Notes: generated from the letters alone by a model not told the origin. DNA of 64,000 nucleotides from Macrococcus equipercicus (GCF_004359525.2 NZ_SCWC02000002.1:186001-250000), one strand, 5' to 3'; positions 11,021 to 22,134 are shown, counted from the first letter of the stretch. Program-made: numbers and translations.

Positions 11021-11915
11021 TGAGTTTAAATCAGGATTTGTAGCTATTATCGGCCGGCCGAATGTCGGCAAATCAACCTTTATGAACCGCGTCCTCGGTC
11101 AGAAAGTGGCGATCATGTCTGACAAGGCACAGACGACGCGTAACAAAGTGCAGGGCGTGCTGACGACAGACGACGCCCAGATTATTTTCATCGATACACC
11201 GGGCATCCATAAGCCGAAGCACGTGCTCGGCGACTATATGATGAAAGTCGCGAAGAACACACTGCGTGAAGTCGATGCGATTTTGTTCATGATCAATGTC
11301 GAAGAAAGCATCGGCCGCGGAGATGAATATATCGTCGAGATGCTGAAAAATACAAAGACACCGGTCTTTTTAGTGCTGAATAAGATTGACCTTGTCCATC
11401 CGGATCAGCTGATCACAGAAATCGAGAAATATAAAGACCTGCTGCCGTTTGCTGAAATTGTCCCGATCTCAGCGCTGCAGGGTAACAATGTCGACCGTCT
11501 TGTCGAAGTCATCAGCGGCTATCTGCCGGAAGGCCCGATGTATTATCCGAAGGACCAGATTTCTGACCATCCGGAACACTTCATAGTAGCGGAACTTATC
11601 CGTGAAAAAGTGCTTCACCTGACAAGCCAGGAGATTCCTCATGCCATCGGTGTCAACGTCGAGAAGATGCTGCGTGAATCAGAAGACCGCGTGCACGTTG
11701 AAGCGACGATATATGTCGAACGCGATTCCCAGAAAGGGATTGTTATCGGCAAGCAGGGCAAGATGCTGAAAGAAGTCGGTAAGCGTGCCCGTCAGGATAT
11801 CGAAATGCTGCTCGGCTCCAAAGTCTATCTTGAACTGTGGGTGAAAGTGCAGAAGGACTGGCGCAATAAGCCGAACTTCATCAGACAGATCGGCTACCGG
11901 GAAGATGAGTATTAA
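11013..11915 (+). CDS. era: Ribosome-associated GTPase Era
   Basis: Essential GTPase that binds the 3' end of 16S rRNA and assists 30S assembly. 300 residues. G1 motif GRPNVGKST (about 11-19), G3 [10 protein letters not shown]4 NKID, then a C-terminal KH RNA-binding domain with the [11 protein letters not shown] loop. It overlaps cdd by 8 nt and is 3 nt from recO. All motifs are intact. Confidence 0.97.
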   Translation: MTNEFKSGFVAIIGRPNVGKSTFMNRVLGQKVAIMSDKAQTTRNKVQGVLTTDDAQIIFIDTPGIHKPKHVLGDYMMKVAKNTLREVDAILFMINVEESIGRGDEYIVEMLKNTKTPVFLVLNKIDLVHPDQLITEIEKYKDLLPFAEIVPISALQGNNVDRLVEVISGYLPEGPMYYPKDQISDHPEHFIVAELIREKVLHLTSQEIPHAIGVNVEKMLRESEDRVHVEATIYVERDSQKGIVIGKQGKMLKEVGKRARQDIEMLLGSKVYLELWVKVQKDWRNKPNFIRQIGYREDEY

Positions 11916-11918
11916 GCG

Positions 11919-12656
11919 ATGCTGAATAAAGTGAACGGTATCGTCATACGTCGTGTTGACTACGGGGATTCGCATCTCATAGTGACGTTTCTTGCCGAGC
12001 ACGGCAGAAAGATACCGGTCATGGCAAGAAACGCTAAGAAATCGAAGAAGTTCGGCTACGCGCTCGATCTGTTCTATGAGAATCTATTTATTTTCTCCCA
12101 GTTCAAAGGGATGGGCACACTGAGCTCTGTTGATACGCTGAACAGCCATTATGAGATTCGGAGTGATCTGTTCAAGCTGACTTATGCGCAGTACATTGCT
12201 GAGCTGATTGATAAGGCGATGGAAGATGATGACGAAAGTAAGTTCGTCTATGAGCTGTTGAAGTTCGGGCTTGACCATATTGCGGACGGGGCGGATCCTG
12301 CTGTCATCGCACTGATCGCCAGTCTGAAATGTATGCCGCTCTATGGCTACACGCCGAACTTCACTGAGTGTCCAGTCGATCGGTCGGCAGGTCACGCGCA
12401 GTTTGCAGGTTATTCCATGAAGCTGAACAGTGTACTGACGCAGCGGGCGATGGCTGAAGATATGCATGCCGTGCCGATGAGCAACAAAAGTCTGTATTTC
12501 CTTTATCTGCTGAACAGTCTGCCGCTTGAGCAGTACAGCTCGGTGACGATCAGCGAAGAATTAGTGAGTGAGATGGAACGGCTGGTCTTCCAGCTGTATG
12601 ATGAATTCATCGGAGTCTCGCTGAAATCAAGACGAATACTTGAGCAGCTGAAATAG
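11919..12656 (+). CDS. recO: DNA repair protein RecO
   Basis: Recombination mediator that works with RecF and RecR to load RecA on SSB-coated single-stranded DNA. 245 residues: N-terminal OB fold (about 1-80) followed by a helical domain. Last gene of the phoH-ybeY-dgkA-cdd-era-recO run, ending in a bidirectional terminator shared with convergent glyS. Confidence 0.93.
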   Translation: MLNKVNGIVIRRVDYGDSHLIVTFLAEHGRKIPVMARNAKKSKKFGYALDLFYENLFIFSQFKGMGTLSSVDTLNSHYEIRSDLFKLTYAQYIAELIDKAMEDDDESKFVYELLKFGLDHIADGADPAVIALIASLKCMPLYGYTPNFTECPVDRSAGHAQFAGYSMKLNSVLTQRAMAEDMHAVPMSNKSLYFLYLLNSLPLEQYSSVTISEELVSEMERLVFQLYDEFIGVSLKSRRILEQLK

Positions 12657-12667
12657 CCCGGTCAAAT

Positions 12668-12706
12668 AAATAAGCCTCCATTCAACTGAATGGAGGCTTA
12701 TTTTTA
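12668..12706. terminator. Bidirectional terminator between recO and glyS
   Basis: A 17-bp stem with a 2-nt loop (12668-12684 with 12687-12703), with T-rich sequence on the plus side and A-rich sequence upstream, so it can serve both convergent genes. Confidence 0.9.
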
Positions 12707-14083
12707 AAATTTTACTTTTTCAGCAAGGAAGTTTTTGACTTCGCTGATCGGCATACGTACTTGTTCCATCGTATCGCGGTCGCGGACAGTCACCTGGTTG
12801 TCTTCCAGTGAATCGAAGTCGAAGGTGATGCAGTACGGTGTTCCGATTTCATCCTGACGACGGTAGCGTTTACCGATTGACTGACTTTCATCAAAATCGA
12901 TATTGAAATCCGCACTTAATTCTTCGAATACTTGAAGCGCGTCTTTAGACAGCTTTTTGCTGAGCGGCAGGATGGCTGCCTTATAAGGTGCAAGTGCCGG
13001 GTGGAAACGCAGCACAGTACGTTTGTCATCGCCTTCAAGCGCTTCCTCATCGAAAGCATCACACAGGAATGCAAGTGTCACACGGTCCGCGCCAAGTGAC
13101 GGCTCGATACAGAACGGGACATATTTCTCGTTCGTTTCCGGGTCGTGATAAGTGAAGTCATCGCCGGAATGCTCCATGTGTTTTTTGAGGTCGAAGTCAG
13201 TACGGCTGGCAATACCCCACAGCTCACCCCAGCCGAACGGAAATCTGTATTCGATATCTGTTGTCGCGTTAGAGTAGTGCGACAGTTCATCTTCATCGTG
13301 GTCGCGCAGACGTGTATTTTCTTCTTTGACGCCCAGCGTTTTCAGCCAGTCTGCCGCAAACGTTTTCCAGTAGTTCTGCCATTCGATTTCAGTGCCCGGC
13401 TTACAGAAGAATTCCAGCTCCATCTGTTCGAATTCACGTGTACGGAATGTGAAGTTACCCGGCGTGATTTCGTTACGGAATGATTTGCCGACCTGAGCGA
13501 TACCGAACGGTAATTTTTTACGCATAGAACGCTGAACATTTTTGTAGTTGACGAAAATACCTTGAGCCGTCTCAGGACGAAGGAAGATTTCGTTTGTTGA
13601 AGATTCAGTGACGCCCTGGAATGTTTTGAACATCAAGTTGAACTGACGGATATCCGTATAGTCGTGGGCGCCGCATTCCGGGCAGTCGATATGATGGTCG
13701 TCAATCAGACGCTTCATCTCATCGAAGCTTAAGCCGTCTGCAATGAATGTATCGTCTTCCTGCTGCATAACGTCTTCGATCAGTTTGTCTGCTCGATGAC
13801 GCGCTTTACAGTTTTTGCAGTCGATCATCGGATCGTTGAAGTTTGATAAGTGGCCGCTTGCTTCCCAAGTCCTAGGGTTCATTAAAATAGCTGCATCTAG
13901 TCCGACGTTATACGGGGACTGCTGCACAAATTTCTGCCACCATGCTTTTTTTACGTTGTTTTTCAGTTCTACACCGAGCGGGCCGTAGTCCCACGTGTTT
14001 GCCAGACCGCCGTAAATTTCACTGCCTGGAAAGACAAATCCGCGGTGTTTTGCAAGCGATACTACTGTATCCATGTTTGTCAT
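12704..14083 (-). CDS. glyS: Glycyl-tRNA synthetase (dimeric, eukaryote-like type)
   Basis: Charges tRNA-Gly with glycine; the single-chain class II form (GlyQS) rather than the alpha2-beta2 enzyme. 459 residues, starting near [19 protein letters not shown], with a zinc-type insert (CKNCKARH, then CPECGAHD), class II motif 2 around FRNEITP and motif 3 near [12 protein letters not shown], and an anticodon-binding domain at the C-terminus. The minus-strand start at 14083 has AAGGAGG eight bases upstream. Expression is controlled by the T-box leader just upstream. Confidence 0.97.
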   Translation of the reverse strand: MTNMDTVVSLAKHRGFVFPGSEIYGGLANTWDYGPLGVELKNNVKKAWWQKFVQQSPYNVGLDAAILMNPRTWEASGHLSNFNDPMIDCKNCKARHRADKLIEDVMQQEDDTFIADGLSFDEMKRLIDDHHIDCPECGAHDYTDIRQFNLMFKTFQGVTESSTNEIFLRPETAQGIFVNYKNVQRSMRKKLPFGIAQVGKSFRNEITPGNFTFRTREFEQMELEFFCKPGTEIEWQNYWKTFAADWLKTLGVKEENTRLRDHDEDELSHYSNATTDIEYRFPFGWGELWGIASRTDFDLKKHMEHSGDDFTYHDPETNEKYVPFCIEPSLGADRVTLAFLCDAFDEEALEGDDKRTVLRFHPALAPYKAAILPLSKKLSKDALQVFEELSADFNIDFDESQSIGKRYRRQDEIGTPYCITFDFDSLEDNQVTVRDRDTMEQVRMPISEVKNFLAEKVKF

Positions 14084-14252
14084 TGATAATTCCTCCTTAT
14101 GATTAAAGCGGATAAAAAAAGTCCCAAGGCATTATGCCTTGGGACGAGTATATTACCCGCGGTTCCACCCAAATTAGTGTTTCCACTCATCTTTGAATAT
14201 TAACATAATCAGGCCATTTAAGTGTTAAGCTCTCACCGTCCTTAACTCGCTT
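14084..14252 (-). ncRNA. T-box riboswitch leader of glyS
   Basis: On the minus strand the T-box sequence TGGAACCGCGGG (14167 down to 14156) is present, followed by a GTCCCAAGGCA hairpin (14145-14121) and seven U residues, the classic terminator. This senses uncharged tRNA-Gly. A GGC triplet in AAATGGCCTG is the likely specifier codon. From the predicted start near 14252, only about 85 nt precede the T-box sequence, shorter than most Stem I domains. Confidence 0.9.
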
Positions 14253-14258
14253 ATTATG

Positions 14259-14287
14259 AATATATCATGATTTAAATGGAGAGACAA
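14259..14287 (-). promoter_or_regulatory. Promoter of the glyS T-box transcript
   Basis: Reading the minus strand, TTGTCT (14287-14282), 17-bp spacer, TATATT (14264-14259), with TGA just before the -10 (an extended -10). Confidence 0.65.
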
Positions 14288-14304
14288 TCATTTAAATCAA
14301 TTAT

Positions 14305-14333
14305 TTGTGTCACAAAGCTTTAAGGCGTATAAT
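14305..14333 (+). promoter_or_regulatory. Promoter of ccpN
   Basis: TTGTGT (14305-14310), 17-bp spacer, perfect TATAAT (14328-14333). It diverges from the glyS promoter 18 bp away, so any start of the ccpN product upstream of about 14340 is excluded. Confidence 0.7.
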
Positions 14334-14358
14334 AAATTTATCTAACTATGTCCAAGGG

Positions 14359-14991
14359 GTGTTCACCATCGAATTGAATCAAAGACAGGAAAAGATTCTG
14401 CAAATAGTCAAGAACAATGGCCCCATTACAGGAGAGAAGATAGCAGAGCGGTTAAATTTAACGCGGGCGACATTAAGACCGGATCTCGCGATTTTGACGA
14501 TGGCCGGATACTTGGATGCAAGACCCCGGGTCGGTTATTTCTACACCGGTAAATCAAGTACGCAGCTGCTGTCTGCATCCATCAGAAAGTTCCAGGTCAA
14601 AGACTTTCAGTCGATACCGAGTGTGATCAATGAAGATGTATCGGCCTATGATGCGATTTGTGCGATGTTTCTTGAGGACGTCGGGACATTGTTTGTCATC
14701 AATAAGAAGAATCAGCTGGTCGGTGTCTGTTCCCGTAAAGATCTGCTCCGTGCTTCCATGGGCGGCCAGGACATTCATGCCGTGCCGGTTCACGTGATTA
14801 TGAGCCGTATGCCTAATCTGTCGGTCGTGACGCCTGATGACCTGCTCGTCTATGCGGCTAACCTGCTCATTGAGAAGCAGATTGATTCACTGCCGGTGGT
14901 AAAGAAAAAAGGCTCCAGCTATGAAGTGACCGGACGTATTACGAAGACTACTATAACGCGTGCGTTTGTCGCACTAATTGAAGATGAATAG
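14359..14991 (+). CDS. ccpN: CcpN-type transcriptional repressor (HTH plus CBS pair)
   Basis: Repressor of gluconeogenic genes in B. subtilis, sensing adenine nucleotides through its CBS domains. About 210 residues: winged HTH ([22 protein letters not shown], in two parts around 20-45) then two CBS domains (about 75-205). The start is unclear. GTG at 14359 gives a protein aligning with the B. subtilis N-terminus (TIELN..RQE), but it overlaps the AAGGGGTG that looks like its ribosome binding site; ATC 14368 has better spacing and TTG 14374 is also in frame. ppsR follows, as in Bacillus, linking both to carbon flow. Confidence 0.9.
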   Translation: MFTIELNQRQEKILQIVKNNGPITGEKIAERLNLTRATLRPDLAILTMAGYLDARPRVGYFYTGKSSTQLLSASIRKFQVKDFQSIPSVINEDVSAYDAICAMFLEDVGTLFVINKKNQLVGVCSRKDLLRASMGGQDIHAVPVHVIMSRMPNLSVVTPDDLLVYAANLLIEKQIDSLPVVKKKGSSYEVTGRITKTTITRAFVALIEDE

Positions 14992-15002
14992 GAGTATTAC
15001 TC

Positions 15003-15827
15003 ATGGATGAAATCAGATTAATCATTGCTTCGGATTCTGTCGGAGAGACAGCTGAACTTGTAACGAAAGCCTGTACTTCGCAATTCAACCAGCTTGGTAA
15101 TGCCCTTGAGACAATCCGTCTTCCTTACATTGAAACACCTGAGAATATAGACGAAGTGATTGCCATTGCACGTGAACAGCGTTCTATCGTGATATATACG
15201 CTCGTCAGACCGGATATCCGCAAGTATATGAAAGAGCAGCTTGAACAGTACGGGCTGAAGCATGTCGATATCATGGGGCCGCTCATGGCTGAACTGACAA
15301 ATGAACTGAATGAGTCGCCGCTCAATGAGCCGGGAGTTGTCCATAAGCTTGATGAAGATTATTTCAAGAAGATAGAGGCGATTGAGTTCGCTGTTAAATA
15401 TGACGACGGCCGTGATCCGAGAGGGCTGCCTAAAGCGGACATCGTGCTGATTGGTGTATCGCGTACTTCTAAGACACCGCTCAGTCAGTATCTTGCCCAT
15501 AAACGCTTTAAGGTGATGAACGTGCCGCTTGTGCCGGAAGTAGATCCACCTGACCAGCTGTTTGAAATTGATGCGGCAAAGTGCATCGCCCTGAAAATTG
15601 ATCCGACCAAGCTGAATGCTATCCGTAAAGCGCGGCTGACTCAGCTCGGTCTGAATGATGATGCCAATTACGCGCAGGACCGGCGGATTCTTGAGGAGCT
15701 TGAGTATTTCGAGAAAATCGTCAGCCGCATCGGCTGTCCGGTCATCGATGTGTCAAATAAAGCCATCGAAGAGACGGCTAATGAAATCATCAAGATCATT
15801 ACGACCAATAACAGATACGATTACTAA
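15003..15827 (+). CDS. ppsR: Pyruvate phosphate dikinase / PEP synthase regulatory protein
   Basis: Bifunctional ADP-dependent kinase and Pi-dependent phosphorylase of the DUF299 family that switches PPDK or PEP synthase off and on. 274 residues, with a P-loop-like motif [15 protein letters not shown] near residues 150-164. B. subtilis YqfL is the counterpart. It sits 11 nt downstream of ccpN in one unit. Which target enzyme it controls cannot be read from this window. Confidence 0.93.
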   Translation: MDEIRLIIASDSVGETAELVTKACTSQFNQLGNALETIRLPYIETPENIDEVIAIAREQRSIVIYTLVRPDIRKYMKEQLEQYGLKHVDIMGPLMAELTNELNESPLNEPGVVHKLDEDYFKKIEAIEFAVKYDDGRDPRGLPKADIVLIGVSRTSKTPLSQYLAHKRFKVMNVPLVPEVDPPDQLFEIDAAKCIALKIDPTKLNAIRKARLTQLGLNDDANYAQDRRILEELEYFEKIVSRIGCPVIDVSNKAIEETANEIIKIITTNNRYDY

Positions 15828-15838
15828 GAGGTGTTAGT

Positions 15839-17596
15839 TTGCAGTTAGATCAAGACCTTATTAACGAAATACGTGAAAAGAATGACATTCTTGACGTAGT
15901 CAGCCAATATGTGAAGCTAGAAAAAAGGGGACGTAACTATATCGGTTTATGTCCCTTTCATGATGAAAAGACGCCATCCTTTTCAGTATCAGTCGATAAG
16001 CAAATCTGTCATTGCTTCGGCTGCAAAAAAGGCGGGAATGTCTTTCAGTTTATGGAGCAGATTGAAAATATCTCATTTGTGGAAGCTGTCAGAAGACTCG
16101 GTGAAAATGTCGGCGTCCAAATAGCACAGCGTGAACCGGTCGTCTATGCCAATGATAATATGAAGATGATTGAAATGCATGAACTGCTGCGCGATTATTA
16201 TCATTACGTGCTGAAAGCGATTGAGGAGGCAGAGCCTGCGCTGCAGTATTTATATGACCGGGGCTTTACAGATGAAATCATCAACCGCGAGAAGATCGGC
16301 TACAGCCCGAATATCAGTCATTTTGCGCATGACTTTCTGGAGAAACGCGGGTTTGACAAGGCGCTTGCCTACGAGGCCGGACTGTTATCGAGAAATGAAG
16401 AAAATTTCAGCTACTATGACCGCTTCCGTGACCGGATCATGTTTCCGATCAACAATGCCCAGGGACATACGGTCGGTTTTTCCGGGAGAACGTATAAGAA
16501 TGAGGAACCGAAATATTTAAACAGCCCGGAAACCCCGGTCTTCCAGAAACGACAGCTCCTTTATCATCTGGATGTCGCGCGCAAAGCAATCAGACAGCAG
16601 GATGAAGTCATTCTGCTGGAAGGTTTTATGGACGTCATCAAAGTGACGGAAGCGGGTCTGACCAATACGATTGCGACGATGGGGACAGCGCTCAGTAAAG
16701 AACATGTGCTGCAGCTGAAGAAGCTTGCCGGCAATGTCACATTGATGTTTGACGGAGATACGGCGGGACAGAAGGCGACGATGAGCGTCGGCGAGAATTT
16801 ACTGAACGAAGGGATCAGCACCTTTGTCGTACCAGTGAAGAAAGACCGGGACCCGGATGAAATGATCAATGACATGGGCAAAGAGGCCTTTTTAAGTTAT
16901 GTCATGCACAATAAGCTGTCTTTCGTCAGTTACAAGCTGAAGGAAATGTCAAAGCAGGTGGCTTCCAACGACCTTGTCTTTGATCAGCGGCTGAAAGAAG
17001 TGACGAATGACATCGCACGTATTAAATCACCGGCTCTGAGGAAAAAAGTATTGCACGAGGCTAGTGAATTGTTTAAAGTAGATTTTGACAGTCTCAATTT
17101 TGAAGTCAGTAAATATATTCCTCAGTCAGCGCCACAGTTCACTCCAGGCCCAAGAATCGTTACGTATTCCAAGCCTGAAAGAGCGGAACGGTTGGTGCTT
17201 AAACATTTTTTTAAGGATAAATATTTGTTCAACAAAATGACAGGTTATATTACAGCTGAACATTTCAAAAAGCAGGAACATCAGGAGATATTTATTGCTT
17301 TAACAGGGTATTATGAAAGCAGCGACTATTTTAACGTCAGTCAGTTTTTATCGTTCGTTCCGGCCCATTGTCAAAGCGATATTATTTCAATTGATGAAAT
17401 CATCATCAACCAGGACCCGTCAGTCGAGGAGATAGAGGACTATATTTATGTCATCCGTCATGAACAGGAGGAACTGCGCAGTCTGAGTCACTTGAAGCAG
17501 TCGCTGTCTGAAGCGATTGCAGAAAGTAATGAAGCTGAGCGAGACCGGTTGATGAAGGCGATCATTGACTATAACAGACAGAAAAAACTGAAGTAA
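15839..17596 (+). CDS. dnaG: DNA primase DnaG
   Basis: Synthesises RNA primers at the replication fork. 585 residues: N-terminal CHC2 zinc ribbon (C38, H41, C59, C62), the catalytic core with the TOPRIM motifs EGFMDV and MFDGDTAGQ (about 260-310), and a C-terminal helicase-binding domain. The start is TTG at 15839 with AGAGGTG five bases upstream. It is followed 18 nt later by rpoD, the macromolecular-synthesis operon arrangement. Confidence 0.97.
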   Translation: MQLDQDLINEIREKNDILDVVSQYVKLEKRGRNYIGLCPFHDEKTPSFSVSVDKQICHCFGCKKGGNVFQFMEQIENISFVEAVRRLGENVGVQIAQREPVVYANDNMKMIEMHELLRDYYHYVLKAIEEAEPALQYLYDRGFTDEIINREKIGYSPNISHFAHDFLEKRGFDKALAYEAGLLSRNEENFSYYDRFRDRIMFPINNAQGHTVGFSGRTYKNEEPKYLNSPETPVFQKRQLLYHLDVARKAIRQQDEVILLEGFMDVIKVTEAGLTNTIATMGTALSKEHVLQLKKLAGNVTLMFDGDTAGQKATMSVGENLLNEGISTFVVPVKKDRDPDEMINDMGKEAFLSYVMHNKLSFVSYKLKEMSKQVASNDLVFDQRLKEVTNDIARIKSPALRKKVLHEASELFKVDFDSLNFEVSKYIPQSAPQFTPGPRIVTYSKPERAERLVLKHFFKDKYLFNKMTGYITAEHFKKQEHQEIFIALTGYYESSDYFNVSQFLSFVPAHCQSDIISIDEIIINQDPSVEEIEDYIYVIRHEQEELRSLSHLKQSLSEAIAESNEAERDRLMKAIIDYNRQKKLK

Positions 17597-17608
17597 CTCA
17601 GGAGGTAA

Positions 17609-18721
<1,113 letters not shown>

Positions 18722-18748
18722 TTTATTGATTAAAATCTTGAAAACACT

Positions 18749-18776
18749 TTGACATTGCTAGTATTTAATATAAAAT
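18749..18776 (+). promoter_or_regulatory. Promoter of the cytochrome c gene
   Basis: Perfect TTGACA (18749-18754), 16-bp spacer, TAAAAT (18771-18776), 38 bp upstream of the cccA start. Confidence 0.75.
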
Positions 18777-18814
18777 AGAAATGTATATGGTGAATTTAAA
18801 GGGAGGTATATTTA

Positions 18815-19168
18815 ATGAATCGCAATCCAGTCATTCCATTTATTCTTATCCTGCTTATGGGTGTAGGCCTGGTGTTCTTCTTGTCAGCTCACGGTGCGAA
18901 CAAAGCAGCGGAGAATAAAGACGAAGGTACTAAAACAGCGCAGAAATTTGATGCTGCGTCGTTTGCTAAAGACAACTGTACTTCATGTCATGGTCAAAAC
19001 CTTGAAGGTGCAATGGGACCTAAACTTGCAGGAAACAAAAAACCTGCAGATGAGATGAAAAAAATTATCCGTAACGGTAAAGGCCCGATGCCTGCACATG
19101 ATGAATCTGTAATCGCTGATAAAGATTTGGATACACTTGTGAAATACTTAAAAGACGGCGCGAAATAA
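18815..19168 (+). CDS. cccA: Membrane-anchored c-type cytochrome (cytochrome c550)
   Basis: Electron carrier on the outer face of the membrane, feeding a cytochrome c oxidase. 117 residues: one N-terminal anchor (about 7-25), a short charged linker, then a small class I heme domain with CTSCH at 55-59 and axial Met92 in GPMPAH. Its place right after rpoD matches cccA in B. subtilis. Staphylococcus species normally lack cytochrome c, so this gene bears on the identity of the host. It has its own promoter and terminator. Confidence 0.94.
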   Translation: MNRNPVIPFILILLMGVGLVFFLSAHGANKAAENKDEGTKTAQKFDAASFAKDNCTSCHGQNLEGAMGPKLAGNKKPADEMKKIIRNGKGPMPAHDESVIADKDLDTLVKYLKDGAK

Positions 19169-19174
19169 TAAATG

Positions 19175-19208
19175 AAAAATCTTTTGCTGAGGCAAAGGAT
19201 TTTTTTTT
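19175..19208 (+). terminator. Terminator after the cytochrome c gene
   Basis: AATCTTTTGC pairs with GCAAAGGATT (one G-U pair) around a short loop, followed by nine T residues. Confidence 0.88.
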
Positions 19209-19222
19209 GAAAGGAAACCATT

Positions 19223-19894
19223 ATGCTGAGTAAACGTTTAGAACAAGTAGCGGCCTATGTAACAGGCACGACGATGGCAGATATCGGATCAGACCATGCT
19301 TATCTGCCGATTGCATTAGTAGCGGACGGCAAAGTCACAAGTGCTGTAGCCGGAGAAGTGGTCGACGGCCCGTTTCAGGCTGCAGTCAACAATGTCAGAG
19401 CACACGGACTGACGCATAAGATTGCTGTGAGAAAAGGATCAGGACTTGAAGTGATTGCAGACGGTGAAGTAGATTCAATCACCATCTGCGGCATGGGTGG
19501 ACCGCTGATTGCTGACATCCTGTTAAGCGGCATGAACAAGCTGAACAGTGCACCACGACTGATTCTACAGAGCAATATCCATACAGCAAGTGTCAGAGCA
19601 GCATTAATCAAGCTCGGTTATACGATCACGGCTGAAGAGATCATCAAAGAGAAGCGTCATATATATGAGATTGTCGTAGCCGACAAGCAGCAGCCGATGA
19701 CACTGACAGCGGCAGAGCTCAAATTCGGCCCACTGTTGATGGCAGAGCGTTCTCCGCTGTTCCTTGAAAAATGGACGCGGGAATACAACCACCTGCAGCG
19801 TGTAAAGGAAAGTATTAAAGACAATCCAGAACAGACAGAGCGGCTCAAGGAAATCGAGCAGCAGCTTATCATGTTTAAAGAGGTGATCGGATGA
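19223..19894 (+). CDS. trmK: tRNA (adenine22-N1) methyltransferase TrmK
   Basis: SAM-dependent enzyme that methylates N1 of A22 in tRNA. 223 residues: Rossmann motif ADIGSDHAYLPI near 19-30, a catalytic-loop CGMGGPLI motif near 90-97, and a C-terminal coiled coil. It ends in a 4-nt overlap with the Nif3-like gene, the same pair as yqfN-yqfO in Bacillus. Confidence 0.94.
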   Translation: MLSKRLEQVAAYVTGTTMADIGSDHAYLPIALVADGKVTSAVAGEVVDGPFQAAVNNVRAHGLTHKIAVRKGSGLEVIADGEVDSITICGMGGPLIADILLSGMNKLNSAPRLILQSNIHTASVRAALIKLGYTITAEEIIKEKRHIYEIVVADKQQPMTLTAAELKFGPLLMAERSPLFLEKWTREYNHLQRVKESIKDNPEQTERLKEIEQQLIMFKEVIG

Positions 19895-20979
19895 AAATCA
19901 ATGAACTGATGCAGCTGATTGACCGGGAAATCCCGCTTAGTAAGGCAGATTCGTGGGATAATGTCGGACTGCTGATCGGCGATAAAGAGTCGGCAATCAC
20001 GACTATTATGACGACGCTCGACTGCACGCTTGAAGTGGTGGAAGAAGCCGTACAGCAACAGTGTAACACCATTATCTGCCATCATCCGCTCATCTTCAGC
20101 GGCATTAAAAACATTACGAATCAAGGTTATGGTGCTGTGATTCAGCAGCTGATCAAAAATAGTATCAATCTGATTGCACTGCATACGAATCTGGATGCCC
20201 ATCCGCAAGGCGTCAGTGCGATGATCGCTGATAAGCTTGATCTTATAAATCAGGACATTCTTATGCCTCAGCTGAGTGCTATGGCTAAATTACAGCTGTT
20301 TGTACCTGAATCCCATGTGATGCAGGTTAAAGCAGCATTGAGTGAAGCAGGCGCCGGACAGATCGGTGATTACAGCGACTGCTTCTTCCAGCTGGAAGGC
20401 ACAGGTCAGTTCAAGCCGGACGCCAGTGCTCATCCTTATACGGGAGAAGTCGGAAAGCTGGAAATTGTCGATGAGATTAAGCTTGAATGCGTCTTTGAGC
20501 CGCGTTTAAGACGTCAGGTGGAGGCAGCTTTAATAGCCAGCCATCCTTATGAGGAGCCGGCTTACGACATATATGAGTTTCTAGTGAAAGATATGTTTGG
20601 CACGGGCATTAAAGCAGAGCTGAAGCAGCCGGTTCAGATCGGGAACTGGTTGAAAGAGGTGAAGTCGAAGCTTAAGGTGGACACTGTCCGTCTGATCGGC
20701 AGCCCTGATCAGGAAATCCGCACAGTCGGTATTATCGGCGGCGCGGGCATGGATTATGTCCCGGCTGTCAGACAGTCAGGTGTGGATGTCTTTTTGACAG
20801 GTGATATCAAGTACCACGAGGCGCATGACTTATTGATGAATGGTCTGCCGGCTGTTGATATTCAGCACTATGCGGAGAGTGTGGTGAAAGAGGGACTGAA
20901 ATCATTGCTGGAGAGCTTTGACCTTGATGTACCTGTCATCAGTTCAACTGTGGATACGAATCCATTTAAAGCTTATTGA
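19891..20979 (+). CDS. Nif3-like dinuclear metal center protein (YqfO type)
   Basis: NIF3/DUF34 family protein, often annotated as GTP cyclohydrolase 1 type 2; the physiological reaction is still not established. 362 residues: two NIF3 halves flanking an inserted PII/CutA-like domain (about 125-235). Metal ligands are visible as CHHPLIF near residue 67 and LHTNLDAHPQGV near 100. It overlaps trmK by 4 nt and ends at a terminator shared with convergent ispH. Confidence 0.9.
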   Translation: MKINELMQLIDREIPLSKADSWDNVGLLIGDKESAITTIMTTLDCTLEVVEEAVQQQCNTIICHHPLIFSGIKNITNQGYGAVIQQLIKNSINLIALHTNLDAHPQGVSAMIADKLDLINQDILMPQLSAMAKLQLFVPESHVMQVKAALSEAGAGQIGDYSDCFFQLEGTGQFKPDASAHPYTGEVGKLEIVDEIKLECVFEPRLRRQVEAALIASHPYEEPAYDIYEFLVKDMFGTGIKAELKQPVQIGNWLKEVKSKLKVDTVRLIGSPDQEIRTVGIIGGAGMDYVPAVRQSGVDVFLTGDIKYHEAHDLLMNGLPAVDIQHYAESVVKEGLKSLLESFDLDVPVISSTVDTNPFKAY

Positions 20980-20992
20980 CCGCATAATAAAT

Positions 20993-21028
20993 AGACACCG
21001 GACAAGAAAATCTCGTTCGGTGTCTTTA
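20993..21028. terminator. Bidirectional terminator between the nif3-like gene and ispH
   Basis: AGACACCGGAC pairs with GTTCGGTGTCT (one G-U pair), loop about 9-12 nt, followed by TTTATA. It lies between convergent genes. Confidence 0.75.
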
Positions 21029-21043
21029 TATTGGACGGAATTG

Positions 21044-22009
21044 TTATAGCACATCCACTGGCTTTGGATTTTTGATTTTCGGCAGTATTTTATCAACCGC
21101 GACTGCAGAGCGCTCAGGGACAGGCAGCGGATCGGCAGGGTCGAATGACTTCACGTAGTCAATCACTTCCTTGACAATCGGGGTCGGTGTAGAGGCGCCG
21201 GCTGTTATCGCAACCGTTGATTTACCGGTAAGCCATTCCAGCTTCAGCTCACTGATGTCAGAAATGCGGTAGGCCTCTGTATGCGCAATTTCTTTCGAGA
21301 CCTGAGCAAGGCGGTTGGAGTTGTTGCTCTTTGGATCGCCGACGACAATCAGGACATCAGCCTGACCCGCCTGCTCAGCAACTGCTTCCTGTCTCACTTG
21401 TGTCGCCAGGCAGATCTCTTTATGAACTTCAATGTGCGGGAATTTTTGTTCGAGCGATTCCATGAGATGGAGGACGTCCCACTGTGACATCGTCGTCTGG
21501 TTGGTGACGATCAGCCTGCCGTCTGCGAGTGCAGCAGGCAGCGCATCGATATCATTCTGATTCTCCACTAAATGGACGATCTCAGGGGCAACGCCGACCG
21601 CACCTTCAGGTTCCGGATGGCCTTTCTTGCCGATATAGATGACGTGGTAGCCTTCTGCTTTTTTCTGACGGATGAGCGTATGTGTGTTCTCGACATCCGG
21701 ACAGGTCGCATCAATGCAGACCAGCCCTTTCTCCTTGGCACGGCGCTTCACTTCAGGAGAAACACCGTGCGCTGTGAAGATCACGGTCCCTTCATCAATC
21801 TGTTCCAGTATGTCCAGCCGGTTAGGGCCGTCAAGCGTGATGATGCCATCGCTCTCAAAAGCGTCGGTCACATGCTTGTTATGGACGATCATACCGAGTA
21901 TATATATGGGACGCGGCAGCGTCTGGTCGAGTGATGCATTGCGTGCGATGACCATCGCATCGACGACACCGTAACAATAGCCGCGGGGTGTAATTTTTAC
22001 GATTTCCAT
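21044..22009 (-). CDS. ispH: 4-hydroxy-3-methylbut-2-enyl diphosphate reductase IspH (LytB)
   Basis: Last step of the MEP isoprenoid pathway: an iron-sulfur enzyme that reduces HMBPP to IPP and DMAPP. 321 residues from ATG 22009, which has AGGAGG 7 nt upstream; a longer in-frame start runs into the divergent cshB promoter. Cluster cysteines are visible as C12 (GYCYGV), [10 protein letters not shown] and [10 protein letters not shown], with SNNSNRL and GASTPTP also present. Together with ispG and dxs in this window it shows an MEP-pathway organism. Confidence 0.95.
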   Translation of the reverse strand: MEIVKITPRGYCYGVVDAMVIARNASLDQTLPRPIYILGMIVHNKHVTDAFESDGIITLDGPNRLDILEQIDEGTVIFTAHGVSPEVKRRAKEKGLVCIDATCPDVENTHTLIRQKKAEGYHVIYIGKKGHPEPEGAVGVAPEIVHLVENQNDIDALPAALADGRLIVTNQTTMSQWDVLHLMESLEQKFPHIEVHKEICLATQVRQEAVAEQAGQADVLIVVGDPKSNNSNRLAQVSKEIAHTEAYRISDISELKLEWLTGKSTVAITAGASTPTPIVKEVIDYVKSFDPADPLPVPERSAVAVDKILPKIKNPKPVDVL

Positions 22010-22097
22010 GTTATAGCCTCCTGTCTTTATCAGTATATCAAATTTAACATAGTTCCCTCTATTAATTAAGCTGCTTTCTTTATGGCCCGGTTTCCTA

Positions 22098-22103
22098 TAT
22101 AAT
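22098..22103 (+). promoter_or_regulatory. Likely -10 element of cshB
   Basis: Perfect TATAAT 31 bp upstream of the cshB ATG. The candidate -35 (TTTCTT at 22075, 17-bp spacing) is poor. Confidence 0.5.
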
Positions 22104-22134
22104 ACATGAGATGAACAAATAAAGGAGGACAACA

